Below, piece by piece: positions 55,146-64,000 of a DNA stretch of 64,000 bases. The notes beneath the pieces are model-generated. The model was given only the letters and a program-made list of their open reading frames with translations, made no database searches and had not been told where the DNA came from. Made by a program: the position numbers and the translations under genes. The stretch is from Oscillospiraceae bacterium. GTDB taxonomy: Bacteria > Bacillota_A > Clostridia > Oscillospirales > Oscillospiraceae. The stretch covers positions 22,897 to 86,896 of the forward strand of contig JAFQUA010000047.1 of assembly GCA_017408725.1 (NCBI GenBank). Reading direction: 5' to 3'. The first letter of the stretch is position 1. Each line of letters begins with the position of its first letter.

Positions 55146-58100
55146 ATGTCTAAAAAAATGCGGTTCCTTTCATTTTTTCTCGCACTGGTGATGGTTATTT
55201 CCTCTGCTCCCGTAGTTCCAGTGTATGCGCAAGATGAGGCGTCTGTTTCTGGGCTGACCGTTCCGTTTAGAGGAGATGTGCCTTTCACTGTGAACGGCAC
55301 TACCGTCACCAGCAACAGCTATCGTATTCCTGCAATGGTCACTTTGTCGGATGGCACAATTGTGGCTGCAGCCGATATCCGTTGGAATACCACCTACGAC
55401 GGAGGCGGTCTGGATACCCTGGTTGCTCGTTCCACCGATGGTGGCAAAACATGGAGATATAACGCTGCCAACTATCTCGGCGACAATGGTAATCAATATA
55501 ATGGATCTTCTTCTACCGCCTTCCTTGATCCCGGTCTGGTAGTCGGAGCAGATGGTCAAACCGTATATATGCTGGTTGACCTTTATCCCTATGGTGTGGC
55601 ACTAAATGGCAAAGGACATACTCAGCCCAGTGAAAAGGTTGGATTTAACAATGATGGTTATCTGCTTCTAAGCGGAGATAATCACACATCCTACTCCTAC
55701 TATCTAAAGGACGGTAAGATTTACAATTCTTCCGGTTCTGCCGTTGAAGGATATAAGGTTGATGCTTACTTCAACATTAGCGGTCCTAACGGCATTAATA
55801 CCAATCTATTCTGCGAGGATTCACCTTACAAGGTAGTTCGCACCGGTTATCTGTACCTCACCTCCTCCAAAGATGGCGGTGCAACTTGGTCTGAACCCAC
55901 ACTGCTGAATGTAAAAACCTCCTCCGAGTGCGTATGCCTCATAGCTCCTGGCAGTAGCATCACTACTAGCTCCGGCACTATGATCTTCCCGGTTTACTCC
56001 TATCATGGTGATAATGATCCTTCTGGCAATACTCAGCGCTTGAGCTTCATTTATTCCAAAGATGGTGTCAACTGGAGCAGATCTTCGGAATTTGATTACA
56101 ACTGGGCTTCCGAAGCAGCAGTTGTTGAACTGAACAACGGCACTCTGCGATTCTTCTTCCGTAATGGTTCAAAGAAACTGTGCTACGTGGATTACAATAT
56201 GGAAAACGGTTGGGGCAGCGTTGTTACATTAACTGATGTCAATACAAACTCTAACACGCAGATCTCGGCAATTACCTATTCCAAGACATCTAACGGAAAA
56301 CAAATCGTTTTGGTCTCCTGCCCTACCGGTCCCAGTAGAAACGGTTCCAACTCTTCCAGTGCTTCCAACCGTTTGAACGGCAGTATTTTCGTCTTTACGG
56401 TAGCGTCTAACGGCGATATGAATCTGGAAAACACCATCTATGTCAACGAAAAGGATAATCAATTCATATATTCCTGTATGGCCGAACGCGCTGACGGCTC
56501 TGTACTTATCCTATTTGAGGACAATGAAAACGGCTGGGGTACCGGAGATAACTGTTTCTATACAATGGACATCAAGGGCTATCTTCCCTCTGCTCTGGGT
56601 ATTCCGCTGGATGAGCCTCAGAACATTATCGTGGACGAAAATGGCAATGTCATTGATTCTATCTTCATGGGTCAGTATGAGAAACCCGAGCTGACTGCAA
56701 ATGCTCCTTTCTCCGCTTCTGACGTGAATTATCAGTGGCAAATTGAGTACGAACCCGGCAAGTGGGTCGATATCTACGGCGAAGACTCTAAGACCGTTAA
56801 GATCTCCTATGGCATGGTCGCAACATTGCTCGGCGGCGATGGGCAAGTAGACATCCGCTGCAAGTCAACTGCCAGCTCACAGGTTGTATACAGCAAACCT
56901 ATCACTGTTACTATCGAAATGTATCAGCCTAAAGATCCCGATGTTGTTGTTTCTGAAAGCTTTGTTAGCTCCAACGGTCAGACTGTAACAGTAACTGTTT
57001 CGGGATCTATCCCAGAAAACGCCTCCGTTCAACTTGAGGAGACTGATTCCGCTGGCGTGGAAGTGAAACCTAATGAAACTGTAGCAGCTGCACTCGATAT
57101 CTCCATTACGAATGCAAATGGTACTGAGTGGCAGCCTGAGTCTGGTGAAACCGTTACCGTTACTTTGGAAGCATCCAAGATTGGTCTGACAGATGGTGAT
57201 CAATTTGTAATCTATCACCTCCACAAGGGTGACGTTCGTGTATTGGGAAGCTATACTGTCGAGAATGGCGTTGTCTGTTTTGATGTAGATGGTTTCTCTA
57301 AGTTCGTCTTTGCGCGAATTGAGCAAACCATATCAACGGACGATCTAACAAGCGACATTGGAAAGCTCGCCAAGATCAACGAGGATTTATACGACTATAT
57401 TTGGACTGTAAGCGATCCTTCCTCCATCACGAGCTATACAGGAAGCTGGTACACAACATGTACTGAAAGTACAGACTATTCAGCCAATGTAGAATTTACT
57501 GTAACCGATGTATTTGTTTCTGATATTGCCCCCTATGGCGTGTTTTATAAGGTAAAGGTCAATAACGACAGTCTCTTGACAGAAGCTCTGATTAACAACC
57601 CTTGGATCTACCAACGGTATCTTGATGAGCCTGAAGAGTATAACACATTGATCCTGACAGACGCTCCGGATGAAGCCGAGCCTTCTGTCGATATAACTGT
57701 TGATGGTCAGAAAGTTACCGAAATCACAGTATCTCAAAACAACAAAGTTTCTTTAACCGCAACGTCAACAGCAAACGAATCTGCAAGTTACAGATGGCAG
57801 CTTCTCATTCCCAATGCTGATATGTGGGTAGATATCTCCGGTCAGACCGAAGCCATTTGCACCGTCAATTACGGAATGGTAGCAAACCGTTTGGATGCTA
57901 ATGGTCAGGCACATATTCGTTGTGTGACCACTGTAGACGGCACAGATATCTTCAGCGAGTCCATCGCTGTCAACATTGGTGAGATTCCAACATATTACTT
58001 CCCTATGTTCCGATCCGCCACCAGCAGTAGTGCGGATATCACATCTGTCGCTTCCGCCAACACTGGCGTTATGCCCATTGCAGATGGGGACGAGGGTGAA

Positions 58101-61100
58101 GGTGTAAAGTATACCCTTACCGTAAAATTTCATCTAGGTGATAGTGATACTGGCCTATATCAACCCTATATTGCCGAGTTCAAGCAAGGCGAAGTTCGTA
58201 CAATTAACATCCCTGTTCCCAGAAAAGCTGGCTACCGCGCTGAATATAACGGCGTTGAGGTTGTTGATGACAATATCGTGATGGAAGGCAAATCTCTGAC
58301 TGAAAACGAGGAGATCTTTGTCCGCTACTATCCGGAAAATACGAAATATACGGTCATCCACAAAGTTCAAAACATTCACAATGACGAATACTCTGTGTAT
58401 CTGGAAGAGACAACCCTGTACGGTCTGACTGACTCTCAGGTTCCAGATAATCTTCATTTTACAGAAGAAGATCTTCCCGGTTTCTATAAGATCCCTTATG
58501 TTCGTCCTACCATTGCGGCTGATGGCAGTACGGTCGTTGAAATTTACTATGACCGTTACTACTATCTGATGAACTTTGATCTGGGTCAGGGCGGTTTCGG
58601 CGTTGAGCCAGCATATGCACGGTATGAAACTGAAATCAGTTTTGGCACTCCTACTCGAAAGGGCTATATATTCAAGGGATGGACATTGAATCACACATCG
58701 GTTACTTCCCCCGTAAGGATGCCTGCATACGATTGCACCGTGGTTGCCAATTGGAAAGCAAGCACCGCAGAATATACCATCGTTTACTGGAAGGAAAATG
58801 CTGAGCCTGATGCTAACGGCACCTACGGATATTCCTACTGGGCTTCTCGTGTAGTAGATGCCACTGCCGGTGATGTTGTCAGCGGAAGAGATGATGTGGC
58901 AGCATATGTAACGGACGAAGTATACTTTACCTATAACGATGTGCGTACCGACAAGGACGTACTCGTTAAAGGAGACGGCTCTACGGTTGTTAATGTCTAT
59001 TATCTGAGAAATTACTATGACATTTACTTCTATGTTTCCGATAACGGTGATAATACTGTCAATTCCTGTCAGGCACCTACCCACGGCCACACTGATGGAA
59101 CTTGCACCAAGTATTTGATTTGCGGACTCAGTGATGACCACACGCATGATGCTTCCTGCCAACGGTTGCTGACTTGTGGCACTGCGGCACATACCCATAG
59201 CAGTGCGTGCTGTTCCATGCCTGTTCACGCAGAACATACATCTGAGTGCTGTACGTTGGAAGAAAATGCTCATACACATACCAGGAGTTGCTATGCCAGT
59301 GGCAATATTACAGTAAGCTCTACAAACTCTGATACCGACTATAGACTAGATGACGCTCCAAACAATCCCGCTGAAGGATATGTATTCAGGTACAGCAACA
59401 ATAGAAGATATGTTTATGTTGGCGGTCATTGGTATCGGATCCAAGGCAGTAGTTATCAAACTGGAGATATCGCAGCCACCTACTGTGCTGGTTCTCACAC
59501 CCACGGTGACGGAAACTGTACTTGTGCCCTAGCAATCCATACCCACACAGACGGTACCTGTACCTGCGATACAACGGCCCATACCCACATCAGCAGCTGC
59601 TACCAGTATTCCTGTGGTAAGGTGCAACACACACATACAGATGCATGCTACAGTGCCTGTACGAAAGCCGCACATACACATAATGATGGCAATTGTACGA
59701 ATGGTAATGGCAGATATCTTCTGAAAATCATTCATGCCAAGTACGATTCCGATATTTCGGCTGAATGGCCTGTGGCGAGTGAAAGTATTGATGGCCTCAA
59801 GGGTTTTGCGTACTGGTCAGGCAATAGTAGTGCCGGTACGCAGAGTTCCCGCGTTGTGACGATGAACTCTGACTGGGCAAAGGGTGGTGGAGTTAAGGTA
59901 AATGCAAACTATAACAGCACCAAATACCAGCTCAATTATTGGTTTGAGGATCTTGATCAAACCGATAAAACTACCAGCAGCACGCGAGTCCTGCGCGACG
60001 GTAAATATTATGTCCTAAGCGATAAGTATGCACAGGTTGCATACTACGGAAGTACCAGTTCTTGGAATTATAAGCAGATTACCGGTATGACGGCGACGGC
60101 AAGCAGCGCTTCTATTTCAAACGGTACGGCTAATTTGTACTATAACCGTTCCACCCACGCCTTGACCTTTGAGAGTTACAACGAGGAGGTTGAGAAAGAA
60201 ACCGGAGTCATGTTCGAAAAGCCGTTGAACTATTACCTGGATGATAATGGCAATTGTACTGTAGTTCCCGATTACCCTACCGGAACATTGGAAGAAGGCG
60301 GCTACTACTTTGCTGGCTGGTACTCCACCAAAGAATGTTTTGACGGCACAGAGTTTGATTTTGCGACGGAAACCATGCCTAACGGAGACCTTACACTGTA
60401 TGCAAAATGGGCTCCTGTGGAGCACACCATCGAATTCTACTTTGATCATACTCTGACTCAAAAGCTTTCCGAAGAAGACGGCTTTTTGAAACAGGTCGTA
60501 CCGCATAACAACTATGGTGCCAATCCCGGTTTGCCTGGTCACCCCTTGGATTTCGAGGCCATTGTATGGTTCTATAAGGATGAAGATGGTGTTGAGCACA
60601 CCTTTGATTTCTCTATGCAGGTCAAGCGCGATATGAAGTTATACCCCAAGTGGAGAAGCAATGTTTTTATCGACTACGAGATTCATTACCTTATCGAGGG
60701 TACAAATACTCCAATCGCTGAACCCATAGTCGGTCAGGACCTGTATGGTGAATCGGTAACGTTTGGGCCTAAAGGTCAGGATGATTTCTACCCAGCATAT
60801 AGAGACGGGGGCTATTTTGCAGTCACTCCAACCCATAACATTGTAATGGGTGAAACTACTTGCGCAACAAGCAGCCCTGACTGTGACTGGGACGAAAACG
60901 CGAAGAAGCATGTATTTACCTTCTACTACACAGAAGGTCCTACTGTTCCTTATACAGTTCGCTATCTGGATAAAGAGACCGGCAATCCGATCTTCCCCAA
61001 CAAGATTGTGTCTGACAACCGTAAGGCAATCGTTGTGGAAAATGCGCTCATCAAAGTCGGCTACAGACCGGACGAGGCACAAAAATCCTTGGTCGTTGTG

Positions 61101-62030
61101 AAGGGCGGCAGTAACAATATCATTACCTTCTACTACGAACAAGATGAAAATGCAACATACTACACAGTTTCCCACTACATCAAGAAATATGGCACAAACG
61201 AATACGTGTTGTATCAGAATGCAACTCCGTATAACGCTACTGTGGGTGACATCGTTCCCAACCAAACCCACATTATGATCGACGGTTTTACCTATGTTGT
61301 TACTGATAATACCATTTTAGGTGGTAAGGTTGGCGAAATTGGATCCAATGGCGAACCTGGTCTTGAGATCAAGATGTACTACGACGAAAAGCCTGTCACC
61401 ATCAATTACGAGGTAATCGGTAACTTCGGGGGCACCGTATCGCCCGGTAGCAATACGCTTGGTATGGTGTATGGTACTACAGCTGGATCAACAGCAACTC
61501 CTGAAAATGAAACGTATCGTTTTGTTGGTTGGTATGCTGATTGGGAAGGCAAGGAGCTACTCTCTACGGATGCCAAGTTCGTTCCCACCAAGGAAGCAAA
61601 TGAAAAGTGGATTGACGGCACCACCTACTATGCCAAATTCGAGTACAATCTTACCTCTCTAACCATACGCAAAGAGGGTTGGAACTCCGTTGATCCGAAT
61701 CAGACATTCCTCTTTAGGCTTACGGATGAAGACGGCTTGTCTCTTATCGTAACAGTTCACGGAAACAGTTCCGTTACTGTTAACGGACTGACTGTTGGAA
61801 AGACTTACCAAATTGAGGAACTTACAGACTGGTCATGGAGATACACCAATAGTGGCGTTACTACCACTGACAACAAGACCACTGTGAATGTTACGGACAC
61901 GTCCATTGCCAATGGTGCGGAATTCATCCTTAATCCTACCAACAACTTCATCACTTTCACAAACACAAGATCTGAAGGTAAATGGTTAGATGGTGATGAC
62001 TGGCAGGATAATGTCTTTGGTGTAAACTAG
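55146..62030 (+). CDS. Very large secreted GH33 sialidase-adhesin with Cys/His-rich and InlB-type repeats
   Basis: 2294 residues. A Sec signal peptide (1-29) is followed by a sialidase domain (about 45-475): Arg60 in YRIP, Asp in ADIRW, Asp boxes STDGGKTW (96-103), SKDGGATW (241-248) and SKDGVNW (304-310), Glu in SEAAVVEL (near 323-328), Arg339, Arg398 and nucleophile Tyr442 in FIYSCMAE. Ig-like and ZU5/death-linker-like parts follow (500-950), then MucBP/Listeria-Bacteroides repeats (KGWTLNH, FAGWYS, FVGWYADW). A Cys/His-rich block with HTHxxxxC units lies near 1307-1520, and a Cna-B-like domain at the end (2180-2280). There is no LPXTG. It should release sialic acid from mucin glycans. Confidence 0.88.
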   Translation: MSKKMRFLSFFLALVMVISSAPVVPVYAQDEASVSGLTVPFRGDVPFTVNGTTVTSNSYRIPAMVTLSDGTIVAAADIRWNTTYDGGGLDTLVARSTDGGKTWRYNAANYLGDNGNQYNGSSSTAFLDPGLVVGADGQTVYMLVDLYPYGVALNGKGHTQPSEKVGFNNDGYLLLSGDNHTSYSYYLKDGKIYNSSGSAVEGYKVDAYFNISGPNGINTNLFCEDSPYKVVRTGYLYLTSSKDGGATWSEPTLLNVKTSSECVCLIAPGSSITTSSGTMIFPVYSYHGDNDPSGNTQRLSFIYSKDGVNWSRSSEFDYNWASEAAVVELNNGTLRFFFRNGSKKLCYVDYNMENGWGSVVTLTDVNTNSNTQISAITYSKTSNGKQIVLVSCPTGPSRNGSNSSSASNRLNGSIFVFTVASNGDMNLENTIYVNEKDNQFIYSCMAERADGSVLILFEDNENGWGTGDNCFYTMDIKGYLPSALGIPLDEPQNIIVDENGNVIDSIFMGQYEKPELTANAPFSASDVNYQWQIEYEPGKWVDIYGEDSKTVKISYGMVATLLGGDGQVDIRCKSTASSQVVYSKPITVTIEMYQPKDPDVVVSESFVSSNGQTVTVTVSGSIPENASVQLEETDSAGVEVKPNETVAAALDISITNANGTEWQPESGETVTVTLEASKIGLTDGDQFVIYHLHKGDVRVLGSYTVENGVVCFDVDGFSKFVFARIEQTISTDDLTSDIGKLAKINEDLYDYIWTVSDPSSITSYTGSWYTTCTESTDYSANVEFTVTDVFVSDIAPYGVFYKVKVNNDSLLTEALINNPWIYQRYLDEPEEYNTLILTDAPDEAEPSVDITVDGQKVTEITVSQNNKVSLTATSTANESASYRWQLLIPNADMWVDISGQTEAICTVNYGMVANRLDANGQAHIRCVTTVDGTDIFSESIAVNIGEIPTYYFPMFRSATSSSADITSVASANTGVMPIADGDEGEGVKYTLTVKFHLGDSDTGLYQPYIAEFKQGEVRTINIPVPRKAGYRAEYNGVEVVDDNIVMEGKSLTENEEIFVRYYPENTKYTVIHKVQNIHNDEYSVYLEETTLYGLTDSQVPDNLHFTEEDLPGFYKIPYVRPTIAADGSTVVEIYYDRYYYLMNFDLGQGGFGVEPAYARYETEISFGTPTRKGYIFKGWTLNHTSVTSPVRMPAYDCTVVANWKASTAEYTIVYWKENAEPDANGTYGYSYWASRVVDATAGDVVSGRDDVAAYVTDEVYFTYNDVRTDKDVLVKGDGSTVVNVYYLRNYYDIYFYVSDNGDNTVNSCQAPTHGHTDGTCTKYLICGLSDDHTHDASCQRLLTCGTAAHTHSSACCSMPVHAEHTSECCTLEENAHTHTRSCYASGNITVSSTNSDTDYRLDDAPNNPAEGYVFRYSNNRRYVYVGGHWYRIQGSSYQTGDIAATYCAGSHTHGDGNCTCALAIHTHTDGTCTCDTTAHTHISSCYQYSCGKVQHTHTDACYSACTKAAHTHNDGNCTNGNGRYLLKIIHAKYDSDISAEWPVASESIDGLKGFAYWSGNSSAGTQSSRVVTMNSDWAKGGGVKVNANYNSTKYQLNYWFEDLDQTDKTTSSTRVLRDGKYYVLSDKYAQVAYYGSTSSWNYKQITGMTATASSASISNGTANLYYNRSTHALTFESYNEEVEKETGVMFEKPLNYYLDDNGNCTVVPDYPTGTLEEGGYYFAGWYSTKECFDGTEFDFATETMPNGDLTLYAKWAPVEHTIEFYFDHTLTQKLSEEDGFLKQVVPHNNYGANPGLPGHPLDFEAIVWFYKDEDGVEHTFDFSMQVKRDMKLYPKWRSNVFIDYEIHYLIEGTNTPIAEPIVGQDLYGESVTFGPKGQDDFYPAYRDGGYFAVTPTHNIVMGETTCATSSPDCDWDENAKKHVFTFYYTEGPTVPYTVRYLDKETGNPIFPNKIVSDNRKAIVVENALIKVGYRPDEAQKSLVVVKGGSNNIITFYYEQDENATYYTVSHYIKKYGTNEYVLYQNATPYNATVGDIVPNQTHIMIDGFTYVVTDNTILGGKVGEIGSNGEPGLEIKMYYDEKPVTINYEVIGNFGGTVSPGSNTLGMVYGTTAGSTATPENETYRFVGWYADWEGKELLSTDAKFVPTKEANEKWIDGTTYYAKFEYNLTSLTIRKEGWNSVDPNQTFLFRLTDEDGLSLIVTVHGNSSVTVNGLTVGKTYQIEELTDWSWRYTNSGVTTTDNKTTVNVTDTSIANGAEFILNPTNNFITFTNTRSEGKWLDGDDWQDNVFGVN

Positions 62031-62049
62031 GAAAGGAGGCAAGTAGATT

Positions 62050-62664
62050 ATGAAACGAAAGCAAAACAAAAAAGCTCAGACACTGCTTGTCTGCTTGGCT
62101 GCTCTCGCTATAGTAACCGTTGGCATAACATTGGCCATTTTGATGGATTCTTCCTCCACAGTCAAAAACGAATTTACACCGGCTCAAGTTTCTTGCCAGG
62201 TTGAAGAAGTTTTTGATGGAGAAGTTAAATCGAATGTGCAGATTCGAAATACCGGAAATACGGAAGCATATATCCGTGCTGCAGTAATCCTCACATGGAA
62301 GAACGGCAATAACGAGGTTTATGCCGCCACACCATCTGACGGGGGAGATTGCGTCATACTTTGGAATCTCTCCGACGATGGTTGGGTCAAAGGAGCCGAT
62401 GGATTCTATTACTATACCAAAGAAGTTTCTCCCTGCAACCATTTCGGAGGACAGGCCCATAACGAATGTCTGACCAGCAAATTGATCAACTCCTGCTCCC
62501 CTATTGACGGAAAAGCTCCTGAAGGATACTCACTTTCTGTTGAGATCGTTGCATCCGCAATCCAGTCTGCACCGGATCACGTTGTGGAAGGTGAATGGAC
62601 AAATGCAATGGTGACGGTAAAGAGCAACGATGGCACTCTGACCATAACCAGTAACGGAGGCTAA
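62050..62664 (+). CDS. TasA/camelysin-type protein with divergent SipW-dependent signal peptide (5)
   Basis: 204 residues. The membrane segment and GITLAILMDSSSTVKNEFTPAQV (near 24-46) are a divergent form of the SipW signature. The mature part has NVQIRNTGNTEAYIRAAVI (near 60-78), the fibre-domain motif, and a Cys-containing loop (CNHFGGQAHNEC). It begins 19 bases after the sialidase stop with GGAGG. Probably a minor or terminal fibre subunit. Confidence 0.8.
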   Translation: MKRKQNKKAQTLLVCLAALAIVTVGITLAILMDSSSTVKNEFTPAQVSCQVEEVFDGEVKSNVQIRNTGNTEAYIRAAVILTWKNGNNEVYAATPSDGGDCVILWNLSDDGWVKGADGFYYYTKEVSPCNHFGGQAHNECLTSKLINSCSPIDGKAPEGYSLSVEIVASAIQSAPDHVVEGEWTNAMVTVKSNDGTLTITSNGG

Positions 62665-62667
62665 CAA

Positions 62668-63315
62668 ATGAGAAAAGTACTGATTCTTATTATAACTCTG
62701 GCTGTGCTCCTGAGTGTTACCTCCAGCGTTTCTGCTGCCGGAACCGTTACATATGACGGCACTGCTCAAAAATTCATCTTTGAACCCGGCAGCAACCAGT
62801 CTCCCACAGATCTGTTTTCTGACTTTAAGAATGTAATGCCCGGAGATAGTCTTACACAGAAGATTTTGGTCCGCAACGACAAATCCAATGAAGTGAAGAT
62901 TAAGCTTTACATACGCTCTCAGGGCGCTCAGCAAGGCACAGACGTCTTCCTCTCCCAGATAAATCTGACTGTAAAGCAAGATGGAGATTCCATTATGTTT
63001 GCCGCGCCGGCAAATGAGACTGCACAGCTCACCGACTGGGTTTATCTGGGTACGATCTACTCCGGTGGTGAGATTACACTGGATGTCACTTTGGATGTCC
63101 CCATCACCATGGGAAATGAATTTCAGGAACAGATAGGCTTTGTAGATTGGCAATTCAAAGTAGAAGAGTTGCCTGTAGAGCCGACTGATCCCACACCTCC
63201 CCAAACCGGCGATAACTTTTCTTTACCCCTCTACATTGGTTTGATGGCCTTTAGCCTTACGGGTCTGATCGTCCTATTGTTGACGAAGAAACGTAAAGCG
63301 AATGTAGCAGAATAA
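62668..63315 (+). CDS. Cell-wall-anchored protein with LPXTG-like tail
   Basis: 215 residues. Sec signal peptide (1-23, cleavage near VSA-AGT), a beta-domain with [32 protein letters not shown] (near 53), then a Pro-rich stalk and [20 protein letters not shown]...KKRK, a sortase signal in which LP is PP. It could tether the camelysin fibre or the sialidase to peptidoglycan. No sortase gene is in the window. Last gene of the operon. Confidence 0.83.
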   Translation: MRKVLILIITLAVLLSVTSSVSAAGTVTYDGTAQKFIFEPGSNQSPTDLFSDFKNVMPGDSLTQKILVRNDKSNEVKIKLYIRSQGAQQGTDVFLSQINLTVKQDGDSIMFAAPANETAQLTDWVYLGTIYSGGEITLDVTLDVPITMGNEFQEQIGFVDWQFKVEELPVEPTDPTPPQTGDNFSLPLYIGLMAFSLTGLIVLLLTKKRKANVAE

Positions 63316-63388
63316 CAATTATAAGTAGCCCGTCCGTGTACGCAATTGCGGCATGGGTGGGCTACGATTACTTAATAGGAGAAGAGAA

Positions 63389-63691
63389 ATGCACAAAAGA
63401 AATATACCTCCGTATCATGGATGTTGTAATTCCAAATTGAATGAAATGCGAGCGGATCGGCAACCCCCGCACATTATGAAGTATTGCGACGGAGATCGGT
63501 CTATAGCTCTCTATCTATGCTGTTTTTGCAATAACTTACCAGATCTTTCGTTAAAGACTGCATGTAAACATTTTCATCTGGTAAGCGGCACAGAATGCCC
63601 TTATTTTTCCAAGGTATCTGATACTGTTCAGCGAATCAATCAGCTGATAGATGCAAAAGAGGAAAACCAATGCGACAGTGGCCAGATTTAA
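63389..63691 (+). CDS. Cys-rich hypothetical protein
   Basis: 100 residues with nine cysteines (including CCNS, CCFCNN and CKHFHLVSGTECPYF), suggesting metal binding. GGAGA precedes the ATG at 63389. It overlaps the next gene by 22 bases. I do not recognise the family; position and composition resemble small element-borne genes. Confidence 0.5.
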   Translation: MHKRNIPPYHGCCNSKLNEMRADRQPPHIMKYCDGDRSIALYLCCFCNNLPDLSLKTACKHFHLVSGTECPYFSKVSDTVQRINQLIDAKEENQCDSGQI

Positions 63692-64000
63692 CAGGGCAGC
63701 GCTTTGGGATGCTCGTTGTAACAGCTCAAGCTGAGTCCACTGCAACCGGGCAACGCAGATGGGTATGCCGGTGCGATTGCGGAAACGAACATATTGTTAT
63801 GAGTTCTAACCTTAAGCGTGGAACGACCGTGAGTTGCGGATGTAAACGGTACAAGAATTTCGAAGGACAAAAAATCGGGAAGCTAACTGTCATTGGCCGT
63901 TCTGATAAGTACGGTTCCAGAGGCAAGCGAAAGACACAGCTCTGGGAATGCAAATGCGAGTGCGGTGCCATTACATACAAAGCAACAGATACTCTTACCA
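63670..64000 (+). CDS. Phage/element-type Cys-ribbon DNA-binding-like protein, partial
   Basis: Open from ATG 63670 (AGAGGA upstream) to the window end, 110 residues visible. It shows a repeated unit: LTGQRFGMLVV ... WVCRCDCGN ... NLKRGTTVSCGCK, then GQKIGKLTVIG ... WECKCECG. This is the pattern of phage and mobile-element proteins with AP2-associated Cys ribbons. It points to further accessory DNA beyond the window. Confidence 0.7.
   Translation, partial: MRQWPDLTGQRFGMLVVTAQAESTATGQRRWVCRCDCGNEHIVMSSNLKRGTTVSCGCKRYKNFEGQKIGKLTVIGRSDKYGSRGKRKTQLWECKCECGAITYKATDTLT

Noticed and set aside
58155..59279. 374-codon open frame on the minus strand
   Set aside because: It is antisense to the sialidase gene and shows no domain or ribosome site.
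59068..59700. Short tandem repeats that at first looked like a CRISPR-type array
   Set aside because: The repeats are degenerate, in frame, and encode the HTHxxxxC units of the sialidase. No direct repeat/spacer regularity and no cas genes are present.

Overview
The window reads as chromosomal DNA of a strictly anaerobic Firmicute of class Clostridia, most likely a gut Oscillospiraceae/Ruminococcaceae-type organism. The reasons are the low-GC Gram-positive housekeeping order (dprA-topA-trmFO, plsX-rnc), abundant anaerobic redox proteins (flavodiiron protein, two rubredoxins, a HydC/NuoE-like [2Fe-2S] protein, ferredoxin), strong AGGAGG ribosome binding sites, and a SipW/camelysin surface operon. 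The species cannot be named from the sequence.

Layout. 1-16.0 kb, mostly + strand: end of a PucR-type regulator, two overlapping HD-domain genes, a PAP2 phosphatase, the KtrBA potassium uptake pair, then a dense housekeeping run (SpoU methyltransferase, dprA, topA, trmFO, plsX, rnc, trxA, PAP2, dut, Na/Pi cotransporter). 16.0-28.6 kb, mostly - strand: tRNA-Ala(CGC), a third PAP2 protein, two paralogous copies of a 'phosphodiester glycosidase + membrane-anchored partner' module, a GT2-GtrA glycosyltransferase, a C39-like peptidase, glycerate kinase, a MATE pump, MntP, and a candidate structured RNA. 28.8-39.4 kb is an anaerobic redox/oxygen-defence region: rubredoxins, two Crp/Fnr regulators, ZIP transporter, flavodiiron fusion, ferredoxin, thioredoxin/thioredoxin reductase, SDR. 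Three near-identical TGTGA-N5-TCAC(A) boxes sit about 41 bases upstream of predicted starts here and suggest one regulon. An AT-rich two-gene cassette (32.6-33.7 kb) interrupts it between near-identical terminators. 39.4-44.6 kb: glutamine synthetase, MATE pump, DUF362 protein, nagB.

44.7-51 kb is accessory: an IS200-type element whose transposase has an internal stop codon, an ECF sigma/anti-sigma/secreted-protein set, two XRE regulators and a tyrosine recombinase. A perfect 23-bp inverted repeat (49542-49564 and 50988-51010) brackets the recombinase. Just inside the left repeat is a strong promoter pointing out of the segment, away from the downstream operon and straight into a terminator. 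This has the architecture of an invertible promoter switch that carries its own recombinase, comparable in layout to the Hin segment although the recombinase family differs.

51.2-63.3 kb, + strand, is what the switch would control: a zinc-ribbon protein, a small membrane protein, a SipW-type signal peptidase, five proteins with SipW-dependent (TasA/camelysin-type) signal peptides, a 2294-residue secreted GH33 sialidase with Cys/His-rich repeats, and a protein with an LPXTG-like tail. I infer a phase-variable, fibre-associated mucin sialidase. In the orientation given the switch is predicted OFF apart from any weak promoter at 51.1 kb. The window ends in two Cys-rich, mobile-element-type genes. 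Unannotated small genes worth noting are a 22-codon peptide gene (2722-2790), a 29-residue Cys-rich peptide gene (34621-34710) and a 76-nt RNA (49468-49543).
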